DNA from: Thioalkalivibrio sulfidiphilus HL-EbGr7
GTDB taxonomy: Bacteria; Pseudomonadota; Gammaproteobacteria; Ectothiorhodospirales; Ectothiorhodospiraceae
Reading direction: 5' to 3'
NCBI RefSeq assembly: GCF_000021985.1
Contig: NC_011901.1
Coordinates: 1,798,001-1,862,000, forward strand
Length of the DNA: 64,000 nucleotides
The position numbers and the translations under genes were made by a program. How positions within the stretch are numbered: the stretch's first letter is position 1; the number at the start of each line of letters is the position of its first letter. Below the pieces are notes generated by a model that was not told where the DNA came from, searched no databases, and worked only from the letters and a program-made list of their open reading frames with translations. Shown piece after piece: positions 1-8,149 of the stretch.

Positions 1-387
1 TTCGACGCCAACATGGCCTGGGCGGTGAAGTTCGACAAGCCCTTCTTCCAGGGCAAGCGCAGCCTGCAGATCCTGAAAGAGCGCGCCGCCAACCGCCTGG
101 TGGGCTTCCGCCTGCCGGGCAGCCATCCGGGCCCGATTCCCAGGGAATGCCACCTGGTGATCCACGACGACGACATCGCCGGCCGGGTCACCAGCATCGG
201 CTACAGCCCGAGCCTCAAGGCCTGGGTGGGGCTCGCCATGGTGGACAAGACGCTGGCCGATGCGGCGCAGCTCTCCATCCGCGTGGAAGGCGCGGTGATC
301 ATCCAGGCCGACGTGGTGCCCACGCCCTTCTACGACCCGGAAGGTCTGCGCCAGAAACCGGAAACGGCCGGGGAGGTGAACGCATGA
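1..387 (+). CDS. mgdC: N-methylglutamate dehydrogenase subunit C, C-terminal part (partial)
   Basis: This is the 3' end of a gene that starts before the window; the frame is open from base 1. The visible 128 residues match the C-terminal barrel of the glycine-cleavage T / sarcosine oxidase alpha family (F-F-x-G-K near the start, then R-L-V-G-F, G-R-V-T-S-I-G-Y-S, and a short hydrophobic end). The next genes are an MgdD-like protein, a glutamine-synthetase-like GmaS and MgsABC. From that context the best reading is the large subunit of N-methylglutamate dehydrogenase, which oxidises N-methylglutamate to glutamate and passes the methyl carbon to tetrahydrofolate. Its stop codon overlaps the mgdD start (ATGA). 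A sarcosine oxidase alpha subunit is the alternative; context decides. Confidence 0.8.
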   Translation, partial: FDANMAWAVKFDKPFFQGKRSLQILKERAANRLVGFRLPGSHPGPIPRECHLVIHDDDIAGRVTSIGYSPSLKAWVGLAMVDKTLADAAQLSIRVEGAVIIQADVVPTPFYDPEGLRQKPETAGEVNA

Positions 388-1028
388 AACGTCTGAGCCC
401 CGCCCATGGCCTCCTGCCCCGCGACGGCTTCGAGTGGGGCGAGGTGCGCGGCATGCCCGCGCCGCTCAAGGCAGTGCAACTGCCGGACACCTGGCTCGCC
501 GACCTGAGCCCGCTGCTTCGCGTGCTGGTCAAGGGCGGTGACGCGGCAGGCTGGATGCGCGCCCACGAACTGCCGGTGTCCGAGGACTGGTTCGTCTGCC
601 AGGACCTGCCGCAGTTCGGGCCCGACGCCTTCCTGGCCCGCACCGGCAACGCCGAGTTCCTGCTCCACGACGGGCCCTCGGGCGGCCTTGCCCGGCACCT
701 GGGTCCGCTGTCCGAAGGCCTCGACAACGGCACCCGCATCCTGGTGCGCGACGACCAGGAGATCGCCCTGGGCGGTGAACACGCGGCGCAGCTCATGGCA
801 GAGTTCTGCTCGCTGGATCTCGCAAGCGTGGGAGATGCGCTGCTCTACACCCGCGTGGCGGGGGTGGGTGTGTGGTTGCGGGTCGAACCCGGCCCGGTGT
901 ATCGCATGGGCTGCGAGCCCAGCTACGGAGAATACCTATTCGAGACCCTGATGCACGGGGTCCATGACATGCAGGGGGAAGTCATCGGCTTTTCCGACTT
1001 CTACATATCCCGGGAGGATAAAAAATGA
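384..1028 (+). CDS. mgdD: N-methylglutamate dehydrogenase subunit D (SoxG-like)
   Basis: A 214-residue protein related to the gamma subunit of heterotetrameric sarcosine oxidase, a folate-enzyme accessory chain with a GcvT-like fold. The first residues carry the short N-terminal segment usual for SoxG/MgdD proteins, and the length is normal for the family. The ATG at 384 overlaps the stop of the preceding subunit, and its own stop overlaps the gmaS start (both ATGA), so the three genes are translationally coupled. Role in methylamine use: part of the complex that splits N-methylglutamate. The assignment to N-methylglutamate rather than sarcosine oxidation is inferred from gmaS and mgsABC downstream. 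Confidence 0.8.
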   Translation: MKRLSPAHGLLPRDGFEWGEVRGMPAPLKAVQLPDTWLADLSPLLRVLVKGGDAAGWMRAHELPVSEDWFVCQDLPQFGPDAFLARTGNAEFLLHDGPSGGLARHLGPLSEGLDNGTRILVRDDQEIALGGEHAAQLMAEFCSLDLASVGDALLYTRVAGVGVWLRVEPGPVYRMGCEPSYGEYLFETLMHGVHDMQGEVIGFSDFYISREDKK

Positions 1029-2359
1029 CACCACAGGAAGCGAAGACCTATCTGGAGAGTCACCAGGTCAAGTACATCCTGGCCCAGTTCGTGGACATCC
1101 ACGGCGTGGCCAAGACCAAGTCCGTGCCCGTCAGTCACCTGGAGGACGTGCTCACCGACGGCGCCGGTTTCGCCGGCTTCGCCGTGTGGGGCCTGCGCAT
1201 GGGTCCCCACGAGGCGGACTACATGGCCCGGGGCGATCTCAGCACCCTGTCCATCGTGCCCTGGCAGCCCGGCTATGCGCGCATCGTCTGCGACGGCTAC
1301 GTCAACGGCGAGCCCTACATGCTGGACACCCGCAACATCCTCGCCGCCCAGGTGAAGCGCCTCAAGGAGCGCGGCTGGACCATGAACACCGGGCTCGAGC
1401 CCGAGTTCAGCCTGCTGCGCCGCGACGGCAACGGCTGCGTCGTCCCCGCCGACGATTCCGACCGGCTCGACAAGCCCTGCTACGACTACAAGGGGCTGTC
1501 CCGTTCCCGTGAGTTCCTGGAGCGCCTGGTGGAGTCCCTGCAGGCGGTGAACTTCGATGTCTACCAGGTGGACCACGAGGACGCCAATGGCCAGTTCGAG
1601 ATCAACTACACCTACTCGGACTGCATGACCTCCGCGGACCGCTACGTGTTCTTCCGCATGGCCGCCGGCGAGATCGCCAACCAGCTGGGACTCATCTGCT
1701 CCTTCATGCCCAAGCCCTTCTCCAACCGCACGGGCAACGGCATGCACATGCACATCTCCATCGCCGATGAATCCAATCCCAACATCTTCCAGGACCCGTC
1801 GGACCCCCGCGGCCTGGAACTCTCCAAGACCGCCTATCACTTCGCAGCGGGCCTGCTGGCCCACGCCCCGGCGCTGACCGCGCTCCTGGCGCCGAGTGTG
1901 AACTCCTACAAGCGCCTGGTGGTGGGCCGCGCACTGTCCGGTTCCACCTGGGCCCCGGCCTTCATCTCCTACGGCGACAACAACCGCACCTCCATGGTGC
2001 GCATCCCCAAGGGCCGCCTGGAGCTGCGCCTGGGCGACGGTGCCTGCAACCCGTACCTGGCCGCCGCCGCGGTGATCGCCGCCGGTCTCGATGGCGTGGA
2101 CCGCAAGCTGGAGCCGGGCGAACCGCAGAACTTCAACTTCTATGACCTGAGCCCCGTGGAGCTGGCGGAGAAGGGCATCAAGACCCTGCCCCAGAGCCTG
2201 CACGAGGCCATCGCCGCGCTGCAGAAGGATGCGCTGTTCGCCGAACAGCTGGGCCAGGACTTCATCGAAGAGTTCATCCGGCTGAAGAACATGGAATGGG
2301 TGGAATACTCCCGCCATGTGTCCGACTGGGAACTCAACCGTTACGTGGAATTTTACTGA
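1025..2359 (+). CDS. gmaS: gamma-glutamylmethylamide synthetase
   Basis: A 444-residue member of the glutamine synthetase superfamily. The N-terminal beta-grasp domain (about residues 1-105) is followed by the catalytic domain with the expected signatures: E-P-E-F (near 128), [16 protein letters not shown] (near 240), [16 protein letters not shown] and E-L-R-L-G-D. GmaS ligates methylamine to glutamate with ATP, giving gamma-glutamylmethylamide, the entry step of the indirect methylamine pathway. It lies between mgdD (4-base overlap) and mgsA. An ordinary GlnA is unlikely given that context and the divergent length and sequence. Confidence 0.87.
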   Translation: MTPQEAKTYLESHQVKYILAQFVDIHGVAKTKSVPVSHLEDVLTDGAGFAGFAVWGLRMGPHEADYMARGDLSTLSIVPWQPGYARIVCDGYVNGEPYMLDTRNILAAQVKRLKERGWTMNTGLEPEFSLLRRDGNGCVVPADDSDRLDKPCYDYKGLSRSREFLERLVESLQAVNFDVYQVDHEDANGQFEINYTYSDCMTSADRYVFFRMAAGEIANQLGLICSFMPKPFSNRTGNGMHMHISIADESNPNIFQDPSDPRGLELSKTAYHFAAGLLAHAPALTALLAPSVNSYKRLVVGRALSGSTWAPAFISYGDNNRTSMVRIPKGRLELRLGDGACNPYLAAAAVIAAGLDGVDRKLEPGEPQNFNFYDLSPVELAEKGIKTLPQSLHEAIAALQKDALFAEQLGQDFIEEFIRLKNMEWVEYSRHVSDWELNRYVEFY

Positions 2360-2375
2360 TCGAGGAGATTCCCCC

Positions 2376-3266
2376 ATGTGTGGAATCGTAGGACTCTTGC
2401 TCAAGAACCCGTCCCTGAACGGGCAACTGGGCCAACTGGTGACCCCCATGCTGGAAAGCATGTCCGAGCGCGGCCCGGACTCGGCGGGGCTCGCCGTCTT
2501 CGCCGACACCGACCGGGGCGAGAAGTACAGCCTGTTCGCCCAGGACGCGGACTTCGACTGGGACGCCCTGGAGCGCGCCCTGGACGAGGCCCTGGTGCCC
2601 ACGCCGCGCATCGAGGCCCAGGGCCGCTACGCGCGTCTCTACCTCGCTGCCGACCCGGATACCGTGCGCCCCTGGTTCGCGGAACACTTCCCGGCGCTGC
2701 ACATCCTCAGTGCCGGGCACTTCATCGACATCTACAAGGACGCGGGCCACCCGGCGGCCATTGCCGAGCGCTACGGCTTCCCGGCGCTCACCGGCAGCCA
2801 CGCCATCGGCCACACCCGCATGGCCACGGAGTCGGCCATCACCCCGGCCCACGCCCACCCGTTCACGGCGGGCGAGGACTTCTGCCTGGTACACAATGGC
2901 TCGCTGTCCAACCCCTACAAGATCCGCCGGCAACTGGAACGCAAGGGCATCCGCTTCGAGACCGACAACGACACCGAGGCCGCCTGCCGCTTCCTGGAAT
3001 GGCGCCTGCGCGACGGGGACAGCCTGGAGGACGCCCTGTCCCAGGGCTTCAACGTTCTGGACGGCTTCTACACCCTGCTCATGGGCACCCACGACAAGCT
3101 CGCCCTGGTGCGCGACCCCTTCGCCTGCAAGCCCGCCGTGGTGGCCGAGACCGACGACTACGTGGCCATCGGCTCCGAGTACCGGGCGCTCGCCCACCTG
3201 CCCGGGGTGAAGGAGGCCATGCTGTTCGAACCCAAGCCCGAGGAGATCTACTCGTGGACACGCTGA
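2376..3266 (+). CDS. mgsA: N-methylglutamate synthase subunit A (class II glutamine amidotransferase domain)
   Basis: A 296-residue Ntn-hydrolase of the GATase class II type, starting M-C-G-I-V-G so that Cys2 becomes the N-terminal nucleophile after Met removal. Other family landmarks are S-E-R-G-P-D-S, the G-H-T-R-M-A-T block near 148 and H-N-G-S-L-S-N. The ATG at 2376 is preceded by a GAGGAG ribosome site; an upstream in-frame ATG would put the catalytic Cys inside the chain and is rejected. In N-methylglutamate synthase this subunit resembles the amidotransferase part of glutamate synthase GltB. It overlaps mgsB by 13 bases. Confidence 0.85.
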   Translation: MCGIVGLLLKNPSLNGQLGQLVTPMLESMSERGPDSAGLAVFADTDRGEKYSLFAQDADFDWDALERALDEALVPTPRIEAQGRYARLYLAADPDTVRPWFAEHFPALHILSAGHFIDIYKDAGHPAAIAERYGFPALTGSHAIGHTRMATESAITPAHAHPFTAGEDFCLVHNGSLSNPYKIRRQLERKGIRFETDNDTEAACRFLEWRLRDGDSLEDALSQGFNVLDGFYTLLMGTHDKLALVRDPFACKPAVVAETDDYVAIGSEYRALAHLPGVKEAMLFEPKPEEIYSWTR

Positions 3267-3964
3267 ACCCCACCGCCGAGGCCGTGCGTTTCGACCTGTC
3301 GGAAACCACGGTGCGCGAGCTGAACCAGTATCTGCACCACGACCTCCCCGGCAGCGGCGCGAAACACGTCGAGGTGCTCAACCCCAACGGCCGGCACAAC
3401 CTGGCCGTGGGCGTGGACGCCCCCGTGAGCATCGACATCCGGGGACACGCCGGCTACTTCGTGGGCGGCATGAACAAGCTGGCCCACATCACCGTGCACG
3501 GCAACGTGGGCTGGAGCGTGGGCGAGAACATCATGTCCGGCAGCATCCGGGTGAAGGGCAACGCCTCCGAATGCGTCGCCGCCTCCGGCCACGGCGGGCT
3601 GGTGGTCATCGAGGGCGACGCCTCGTCCCGCTGCGGCATCTCCATGAAGGGCTGCGACATCGTGGTGGGCGGCAGCGTCGGCCACATGTCCGCCTTCATG
3701 GCCCAGGCCGGCACCCTGGTGGTGTGCGGCGACGCGGACCCGGGCCTCGGGGATTCCCTCTACGAGGCGGTCATCTACGTGCGCGGCACCATCCACGGCC
3801 TGGGCGCCGATGCCCGGGAAGAACCCATGAGCGACGATGACTACGCCCGGGTGGCCAACCTGCTGGAGCGGGCCGGCTTCGACCACGACCTCCAGGAGTT
3901 CAAGCGCGTGGCCTCCGCCCGCAGCCTGTACCACTGGAACGCCGATCACCACCAGGAGTACTGA
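3254..3964 (+). CDS. mgsB: N-methylglutamate synthase subunit B (GXGXG domain)
   Basis: A 236-residue protein equal to the C-terminal GXGXG beta-helix domain of the glutamate synthase alpha chain, with regularly repeated glycines (G-G-M, G-N-V-G-W-S-V-G, G-G-S-V-G-H-M-S). The start is taken as GTG at 3254, which has GAGGAG eight bases upstream and lies inside the end of mgsA; no ATG lies near this position. Together with MgsA and MgsC it rebuilds, as three polypeptides, the parts of a glutamate synthase large subunit. It makes N-methylglutamate in the methylamine pathway. The short gap to mgsC keeps the stoichiometric subunits in one operon. Confidence 0.82.
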   Translation: MDTLNPTAEAVRFDLSETTVRELNQYLHHDLPGSGAKHVEVLNPNGRHNLAVGVDAPVSIDIRGHAGYFVGGMNKLAHITVHGNVGWSVGENIMSGSIRVKGNASECVAASGHGGLVVIEGDASSRCGISMKGCDIVVGGSVGHMSAFMAQAGTLVVCGDADPGLGDSLYEAVIYVRGTIHGLGADAREEPMSDDDYARVANLLERAGFDHDLQEFKRVASARSLYHWNADHHQEY

Positions 3965-3967
3965 GTG

Positions 3968-5314
3968 ATGAGCAAGAACATCTACATCGAGCCCAACTAC
4001 ACCTACGGCGACCACACGCTGCACTACATCCAGCAGGCCGCCGAGCACGGGCTCTACGAGATCCGCGGGCTCGGCGCCAAGCGCCGCCTGCCCACCTTTG
4101 ACGATCTGACCTTCCTCACCGCCTCGGCCTCCCGCTATCCGCTGGAAGGCTACCGGGAGAAGTGTGAGACCAAGACGGTGCTGGGCACCCGCTTCGCCAA
4201 GAATCCCATCGAGCTCGGCATCCCCATCACCATCGCCGGCATGAGCTTCGGCGCGCTCACCGCCCAGGCCAAGGACGCGCTGGGCCGCGCCGCCGGCGAG
4301 ATGGGCACCTCCACCACCACCGGCGACGGCGGCATGACCCCGGAGGAACGCCGTTCCTCCAAGACCCTGGTCTACCAGTGCCTGCCGTCCCGCTACGGCT
4401 TCAACCCCGACGACCTGCGCAAGGCCGACGCCATCGAACTGGTGATCGGGCAGGGCGCCAAGCCCGGCGGCGGCGGCATGCTGCTGGGCCAGAAGATCAG
4501 CCCCCGGGTGGCGAAGATGCGCACCCTGCCCGAGGGCGTGGACCAGCGTTCCGCCTGCCGCCATCCCGACTGGACCGGCTCCGATGATCTCGCCATCAAG
4601 CTCTCCGAGCTGCGCGAGATCACCGACTGGCAGGTGCCCATCTACGTGAAGGTGGGCGCAACCCGGGTGAAGAACGACGTGAAGCTCGCTGTGGCCGCCG
4701 GCGCCGACGTGGTGGTGGTGGACGGCATGCAGGGCGGCACCGCCGCCACCCAGCAGGTGTTCATCGAACACGCCGGCATTCCCACGCTCGCCGCCCTGCG
4801 CCAGGCGGTGGAGGCCCTGGAGGAGATCGACATGGTGGGCCAGGTGCAGCTCATCATCTCCGGCGGCATCCGCAGCGGGGCGGACGTGGCCAAGGCGCTC
4901 GCCATGGGCGCCGACGCCGTGTCCATCGGCCAGGCCGCCATGATGGCGCTCGGCTGCAACGCCCGGCACTACCACATGAACGGCGAACTGGTGGACGCCA
5001 CCGAGGACTTCGCGGCGCTGGGCACCGCGCCCGGCTACTGCCACCACTGCCACACCGGCCGCTGCCCCGTGGGCATCGCCACCCAGACGCCGGAACTGGA
5101 AAAGCGCCTGGACGTGGACTGGGGCGCGCGCCGCGTGAAGAACTACCTGCAGACGCTGACCATGGAACTCACCACGCTCGCCCGGGCCTGCGGCAAGTCC
5201 AACGTGCACAACCTGGAGCGCGAGGACCTCGCCGCGCTGACCATCGAGGCCGCCGCCATGGCCAAGATCCCCCTGGCCGGCACCGACTGGATCCCGGGCG
5301 TGAGCGGCTACTGA
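3968..5314 (+). CDS. mgsC: N-methylglutamate synthase subunit C (FMN and Fe-S glutamate synthase domain)
   Basis: A 448-residue protein of the FMN-binding glutamate synthase domain family (TIM barrel). Visible signatures are G-M-S-F-G-A-L (near 92), the glycine-rich stretch K-P-G-G-G-G, K-V-G-A near 230, the phosphate-binding G-G-I-R-S-G-A-D, and a cysteine cluster C-H-H-C-H-T-G-R-C-P around 361 that fits the [3Fe-4S] site of glutamate synthases. It forms the catalytic core that transfers methylamine to the glutamate skeleton. ATG 3968 is chosen over the GTG immediately before it. It is three bases after the mgsB stop and followed two bases later by the regulator gene. Confidence 0.86.
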   Translation: MSKNIYIEPNYTYGDHTLHYIQQAAEHGLYEIRGLGAKRRLPTFDDLTFLTASASRYPLEGYREKCETKTVLGTRFAKNPIELGIPITIAGMSFGALTAQAKDALGRAAGEMGTSTTTGDGGMTPEERRSSKTLVYQCLPSRYGFNPDDLRKADAIELVIGQGAKPGGGGMLLGQKISPRVAKMRTLPEGVDQRSACRHPDWTGSDDLAIKLSELREITDWQVPIYVKVGATRVKNDVKLAVAAGADVVVVDGMQGGTAATQQVFIEHAGIPTLAALRQAVEALEEIDMVGQVQLIISGGIRSGADVAKALAMGADAVSIGQAAMMALGCNARHYHMNGELVDATEDFAALGTAPGYCHHCHTGRCPVGIATQTPELEKRLDVDWGARRVKNYLQTLTMELTTLARACGKSNVHNLEREDLAALTIEAAAMAKIPLAGTDWIPGVSGY

Positions 5315-5316
5315 GC

Positions 5317-5982
5317 GTGTCCACCGTGGCCACCCGCAAGGCGAAACCCAAGGCGGCCGGGAAGGCCGCGCGGCCTGCAGCGCCCGAACCCGCAGCGCAC
5401 GCGGAGGACCGCAACCTGGACCAGCACATCGGCCACGTGCTGCGGGAAAAACGCCAGGCCCAGTCGCTCACCATCGCCGACGTGGCCGATCTCGCCGGCG
5501 TGAGCCGGGGCATGCTCTCCAAGATCGAGAACGGCCAGGTCTCCACCAGCCTGGAGACCCTGCGCAAGCTGTCGGGTGTGCTGGGCATGACCCTGGCCCA
5601 GCTGTTCAAGAACTTCGACGTCCCCGAGGGCGGCGCCCAGCACGTGAAGAGCGGCGAGGGCCTGGAAGTGGTGCGCCGCGGCACCCGCCGAGGTCATACC
5701 TATCACCTGCTCGCCTACGACCAGGGCCCCCGCAAGCAGGTGGAGCCCTTCCTCATCACCATGGACGACGCCAGCGAGGTGTTCCCCACCTTCACCCATC
5801 CGGGCACCGAGTTCATCTACATGCTCGAAGGCCGCATCGAATACCGCCACGGCCGCAACACCTATCTCCTGGAGCCCGGCGACTCCCTCACCTTCAAGGG
5901 CAGCATCCCCCACGGCCCCGAGCGACTCCTGGAAGTCCCGATCCGCTTCCTGGCGGTGATCAACTATGGGGACGAAGAGTGA
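5317..5982 (+). CDS. XRE-cupin transcriptional regulator, likely of the methylamine operon
   Basis: A 221-residue regulator. After a lysine/alanine-rich N-terminus comes an XRE-type helix-turn-helix (about 38-95, with I-A-D-V-A-D-L-A-G-V-S-R-G-M-L-S-K-I-E-N-G). A cupin domain follows (about 150-215, with H-P-G-T-E-F-I-Y-M-L-E-G and G-D-S-L-T-F). This layout is typical of PuuR-like regulators of amine and amino-acid catabolism, in which the cupin senses a small ligand. The GTG start lies two bases after the mgsC stop, so it is co-transcribed with the pathway and plausibly autoregulates it. A gamma-glutamyl intermediate is a reasonable inducer but nothing in the sequence proves it. Confidence 0.85.
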   Translation: MSTVATRKAKPKAAGKAARPAAPEPAAHAEDRNLDQHIGHVLREKRQAQSLTIADVADLAGVSRGMLSKIENGQVSTSLETLRKLSGVLGMTLAQLFKNFDVPEGGAQHVKSGEGLEVVRRGTRRGHTYHLLAYDQGPRKQVEPFLITMDDASEVFPTFTHPGTEFIYMLEGRIEYRHGRNTYLLEPGDSLTFKGSIPHGPERLLEVPIRFLAVINYGDEE

Positions 5983-6427
5983 GCCCGTCCTGATCCGCGA
6001 CGCCGTGGCGGACGACATCCCCGCCATGGTGGAGCTCCTCGCCCAGCTGTTCAGCATCGAGCAGGACTTCGTGCCAGATGCGGAGAAGCAGGGCAGGGGG
6101 CTTGCGTTGCTACTGGTGCAGCCGGGCGCGCAGGTGCTGGTGGCCGAGCGGGAGGGCGGGGTGGTGGGCATGATCAGCGTGCAGACACTTATCTCCACGG
6201 CGGAAGGGGGGGCTGTGGGGCTGGTGGAGGATCTGGTGGTGGGTGAGGGCCATCGGGGGGAGGGGATTGGCGGGCGATTGCTTCGGGGGATGGAGGCTCG
6301 CGCGTCGGAGATGGGGCTTAGCCGGCTGCAACTGCTGGCCGATAGCGACAATGCGCCGGCCCTGGATTTCTATACGCGGCGCGGGTGGCGCCGCACTTCA
6401 CTGCTGGCCTTGCGCCGGAATTCCTGA
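5966..6427 (+). CDS. GNAT family N-acetyltransferase
   Basis: A 153-residue GNAT protein with the acetyl-CoA loop H-R-G-E-G-I-G-G-R-L-L at about 93-103 and the C-terminal motif B D-F-Y-T-R-R-G-W-R. The ATG at 5966 overlaps the end of the regulator gene by 17 bases, so it is the last gene of the methylamine operon. The substrate is unknown; the position suggests an amine or amino acid, but this is only context. A decayed copy of its 3' end lies 2.4 kb downstream (8869-8968), so this locus was duplicated or rearranged when the mobile DNA arrived. Confidence 0.85.
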   Translation: MGTKSEPVLIRDAVADDIPAMVELLAQLFSIEQDFVPDAEKQGRGLALLLVQPGAQVLVAEREGGVVGMISVQTLISTAEGGAVGLVEDLVVGEGHRGEGIGGRLLRGMEARASEMGLSRLQLLADSDNAPALDFYTRRGWRRTSLLALRRNS

Positions 6428-6636
6428 ATACAAGCTTTCCTGTACCGTAGGGCGTATGAGCGGAGCGCGTCCGCTGCGCCCTGCTTATCTCGCCACGGGT
6501 ACAGCCCCATGGAAACCTGCGTTATTCTTGGGGCAATTCTGCATGACCCCGAGAATCAGGGGTGCTATACAGAATCCGTATATCAGCGATGTGACAGAAT
6601 CTGTCTAACATTCTGTCATGTTTCAAAAGGTGCACA

Positions 6637-7047
6637 GTGAAGATACACGGTGATGGATTCTTATCCGAAGCTGGACAAGAGAAGGCACGCCAGATACGCG
6701 TGCGAAACGATCGGCTATTTCGGGCGCTCGAACGAAGCATTTCGGAAGTTCGTTCATTCGCATCGTCAAAAGATGTTTGTCAGCAAGATACTGACAGGGA
6801 TCGCCAGAAGATAATTGCCCTCGTGTTGGCGGCCAGAGTTCTTGAGATTTCCGAAGCTGCTTTACTTGTTATGAAAAATGGCATGAGCAACGAAGCAAAC
6901 ACTCTATTCCGTGTATTTTTAGATGCATACTTTGTATTTGCAAATGTTTGTAGTGACCCTTCATTTGTCTCGAACTATTTCAAATCAGATAAGACCGCCC
7001 GACTTAAGAAAGTAAAAGAGGACACCCATCATTTATTTGAAAAGTAA
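6637..7047 (+). pseudogene. DUF5677-like gene truncated by a RAYT-associated repeat
   Basis: About 125 residues of a protein resembling the N-terminal part of DUF5677 proteins (helical, with R-V-L-E-I-S-E-A-A and N-G-M-S-N-E-A-N-T-L-F-R near 85). Real coding sequence appears to stop at about 7011, where a repeat beginning GTAAAAGAGGACACCC enters and supplies the last residues before a TAA. DUF5677 proteins are usually more than 200 residues long, so the C-terminal half is missing. Base composition is much more AT-rich than the neighbours, a sign of horizontal origin. The start could also lie at an earlier codon; no strong ribosome site is visible. Confidence 0.55.
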
Positions 7048-7060
7048 AAGAGGATGAGAA

Positions 7061-7255
7061 GTAAAAGAGGACACCCATCATTTATTTGACACCCCCGCCG
7101 GGGCAGCCTAGCCTCTGAATCGTCAGTCCAATCAAGGAATAAGGAGCATTCCTATGACACGAGCCAGAAGGGAACTCGTTCATCCGGAAACCACCCCCTA
7201 CTACCATTGCATCGCGCGCTGCGTGCGCCGGGCCTATCTGTGCGGCCAGCGGGCA
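7061..7255 (+). pseudogene. RAYT (REP-associated Y1 transposase) head, broken copy 1
   Basis: The leader GTAAAAGAGGACACCCATCAT is followed by a conserved ~90-base 5' region, an AAGGAG ribosome site and ATG at 7154. The first ~34 codons are those of a TnpA_REP transposase (M-T-R-A-R-R-E, then Y-Y-H-C-I-A-R-C-V-R-R-A-Y-L-C-G-Q). The reading frame is cut off just before the HUH region, so no catalytic His-x-His or Tyr remains. A shorter copy of the leader (7012-7040) lies immediately upstream. Four such fragments follow one another, none complete. Confidence 0.75.
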
Positions 7256-7291
7256 GAACAAGAGGACACCCATCATTCTGTAACCGAAAAC

Positions 7292-7424
7292 AAGAGGACA
7301 CCCATCATTCTGTTGACACCCCCGCCGGGGCCGCCTAGCCTCTGAATCGTCAGTCCAATCAAGGAATAAGGAGCATTCCTATGACCCGAGCCAGAAGGGA
7401 ACTCGTTCATCCGGAAACCACCCC
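7292..7424 (+). pseudogene. RAYT head, broken copy 2
   Basis: A second copy of the same leader and start region (AAGAGGACACCCATCATTCTG, then ATG at 7381), nearly identical to copy 1 and to copy 3. It ends after only ~14 codons in a run of C and A. Another 22-base piece of the leader is at 7260-7281. Because the copies share their left part but stop at different points, they look like successive nested insertions or template-switch products rather than simple tandem duplication. Confidence 0.72.
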
Positions 7425-7436
7425 CAAAAAAGGAAC

Positions 7437-7730
7437 AAGAGGACACCCATCATTCTGTTGACACCCCCGCCGGGGCCGCCTGGCCTCTGAATCGTCAGTC
7501 CAATCAAGGAATAAGGAGCATTCCTATGACCCGAGCCAGAAGGGAACTCGTTCATCCGGAAACCACCCCCTACTACCATTGCATCGCGCGCTGCGTGCGC
7601 CGAGCCTATCTGTGCGGACAGGATTCGTTCTCGGGCAAGAGCTACGAGCACCGCAAGGGCTGGGTGCTGGACCGGCTGGAAGCGCTGACTGCTGTCTTCG
7701 CAGTCGATATCTGCGCCTACGCGAAAAGCT
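7437..7730 (+). pseudogene. RAYT head, broken copy 3
   Basis: The longest left-end copy. The leader starts at 7437, ATG is at 7526, and the frame runs for about 66 codons through S-Y-E-H-R-K-G-W-V-L and A-V-F-A-V-D-I-C-A-Y-A. It breaks off at the point where intact RAYTs carry the H-x-H motif (copy 4 shows V-M-S-N-H-Y-H-L-V-V at this place). The sequence then switches to AAAAGCTAAAAGGGGTCGGTG, the hairpin end described separately. Confidence 0.75.
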
Positions 7731-7777
7731 AAAAGGGGTCGGTGACAAATGATTTTCATTAGTCACCGACCCCTTTT
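7731..7777. repeat. Long hairpin ending RAYT copy 3
   Basis: Perfect 16-base inverted arms, AAAAGGGGTCGGTGAC (7731-7746) and its complement (7762-7777), around a 15-base AT-rich loop. The same hairpin occurs at 8054-8100. It starts directly at the truncation point of the RAYT fragment, so it acts as a right-end structure of these elements, and the T-rich right arm could also stop transcription. Confidence 0.8.
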
Positions 7778-7820
7778 ACTGACCCGATTTTCATTAGTCA
7801 CCGACCCCTTTTACTGACCC
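7751..7820. repeat. Perfect 35-base tandem duplication
   Basis: Bases 7751-7785 and 7786-7820 are identical 35-mers beginning GATTTTCATTAGTCACCG. The first unit contains the loop and right arm of the 7731-7777 hairpin. The second is joined straight to the internal end of RAYT fragment 4. Confidence 0.85.
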
Positions 7821-8051
7821 GGCATCGCGCGCTGCGTGCGCCGAGCCTATCTGTGCGGCCAGGATTCGTTCTCGGGCAAGAGCTACGAGCACCGCAAGGG
7901 CTGGGTGCTGGAGCGGCTGGAAGCGCTGACCGCTGTCTTCGCGGTCGATATCTGCGCCTACGCGGTGATGTCCAACCACTACCACCTGGTGGTGCGCCTG
8001 CACCGCGAACAGGCACGGGCCTGGTCGGAACAGGACGTCATGGATAATTAG
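7821..8051 (+). pseudogene. RAYT internal fragment, broken copy 4 with HUH motif
   Basis: This copy lacks the leader and start. It begins inside the coding region (I-A-R-C-V-R-R-A-Y-L-C-G-Q) and continues past the break of copy 3 into N-H-Y-H-L-V-V-R-L-H, which contains the His-x-His metal site of Y1/HUH transposases. It ends ...S-E-Q-D-V-M-D-N-stop, well short of the catalytic tyrosine helix. It overlaps copy 3 in sequence with a few synonymous differences, so it derives from a separate RAYT. Confidence 0.72.
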
Positions 8052-8053
8052 CT

Positions 8054-8100
8054 AAAAGGGGTCGGTGACAAATGATTTTCATTAGTCACCGACCCCTTTT
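8054..8100. repeat. Long hairpin ending RAYT copy 4
   Basis: The same 16-base arms and 15-base loop as 7731-7777, here attached to the TAG-AGC end of fragment 4. It lies just upstream of the toxin-antitoxin promoter and would insulate it from read-through. Confidence 0.8.
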
Positions 8101-8112
8101 ACTTTTTGCTGC

Positions 8113-8142
8113 TTGACGTGCTATACGCCAATGGCGTACATT
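8113..8142 (+). promoter_or_regulatory. Promoter and palindromic operator of the HigBA-like module
   Basis: A -35-like TTGACG (8113-8118) and -10-like TACATT (8137-8142) flank the inverted repeat TACGCCA-A-TGGCGTA (8124-8138). The palindrome sits exactly in the spacer, where an HTH antitoxin would block RNA polymerase. Autoregulation is inferred. Confidence 0.6.
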
Positions 8143-8149
8143 CGTGCCA

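Noticed and set aside
3248-5209. Long open frame antisense to mgsB-mgsC (about 650 codons)
   Set aside because: It is the mirror of a high-GC gene: low-complexity His/Gly/Val-rich translation, no ribosome site, and the opposite strand has clear family motifs.
5169-6351. Minus-strand frames opposite the XRE-cupin and GNAT genes
   Set aside because: Ser/Pro/Arg-rich shadows; the plus strand has intact HTH, cupin and acetyl-CoA motifs.
7012-8100. CRISPR-like reading of the repeated segments at 7-8 kb
   Set aside because: Units differ in length, overlap a transposase frame and lack regular spacers.
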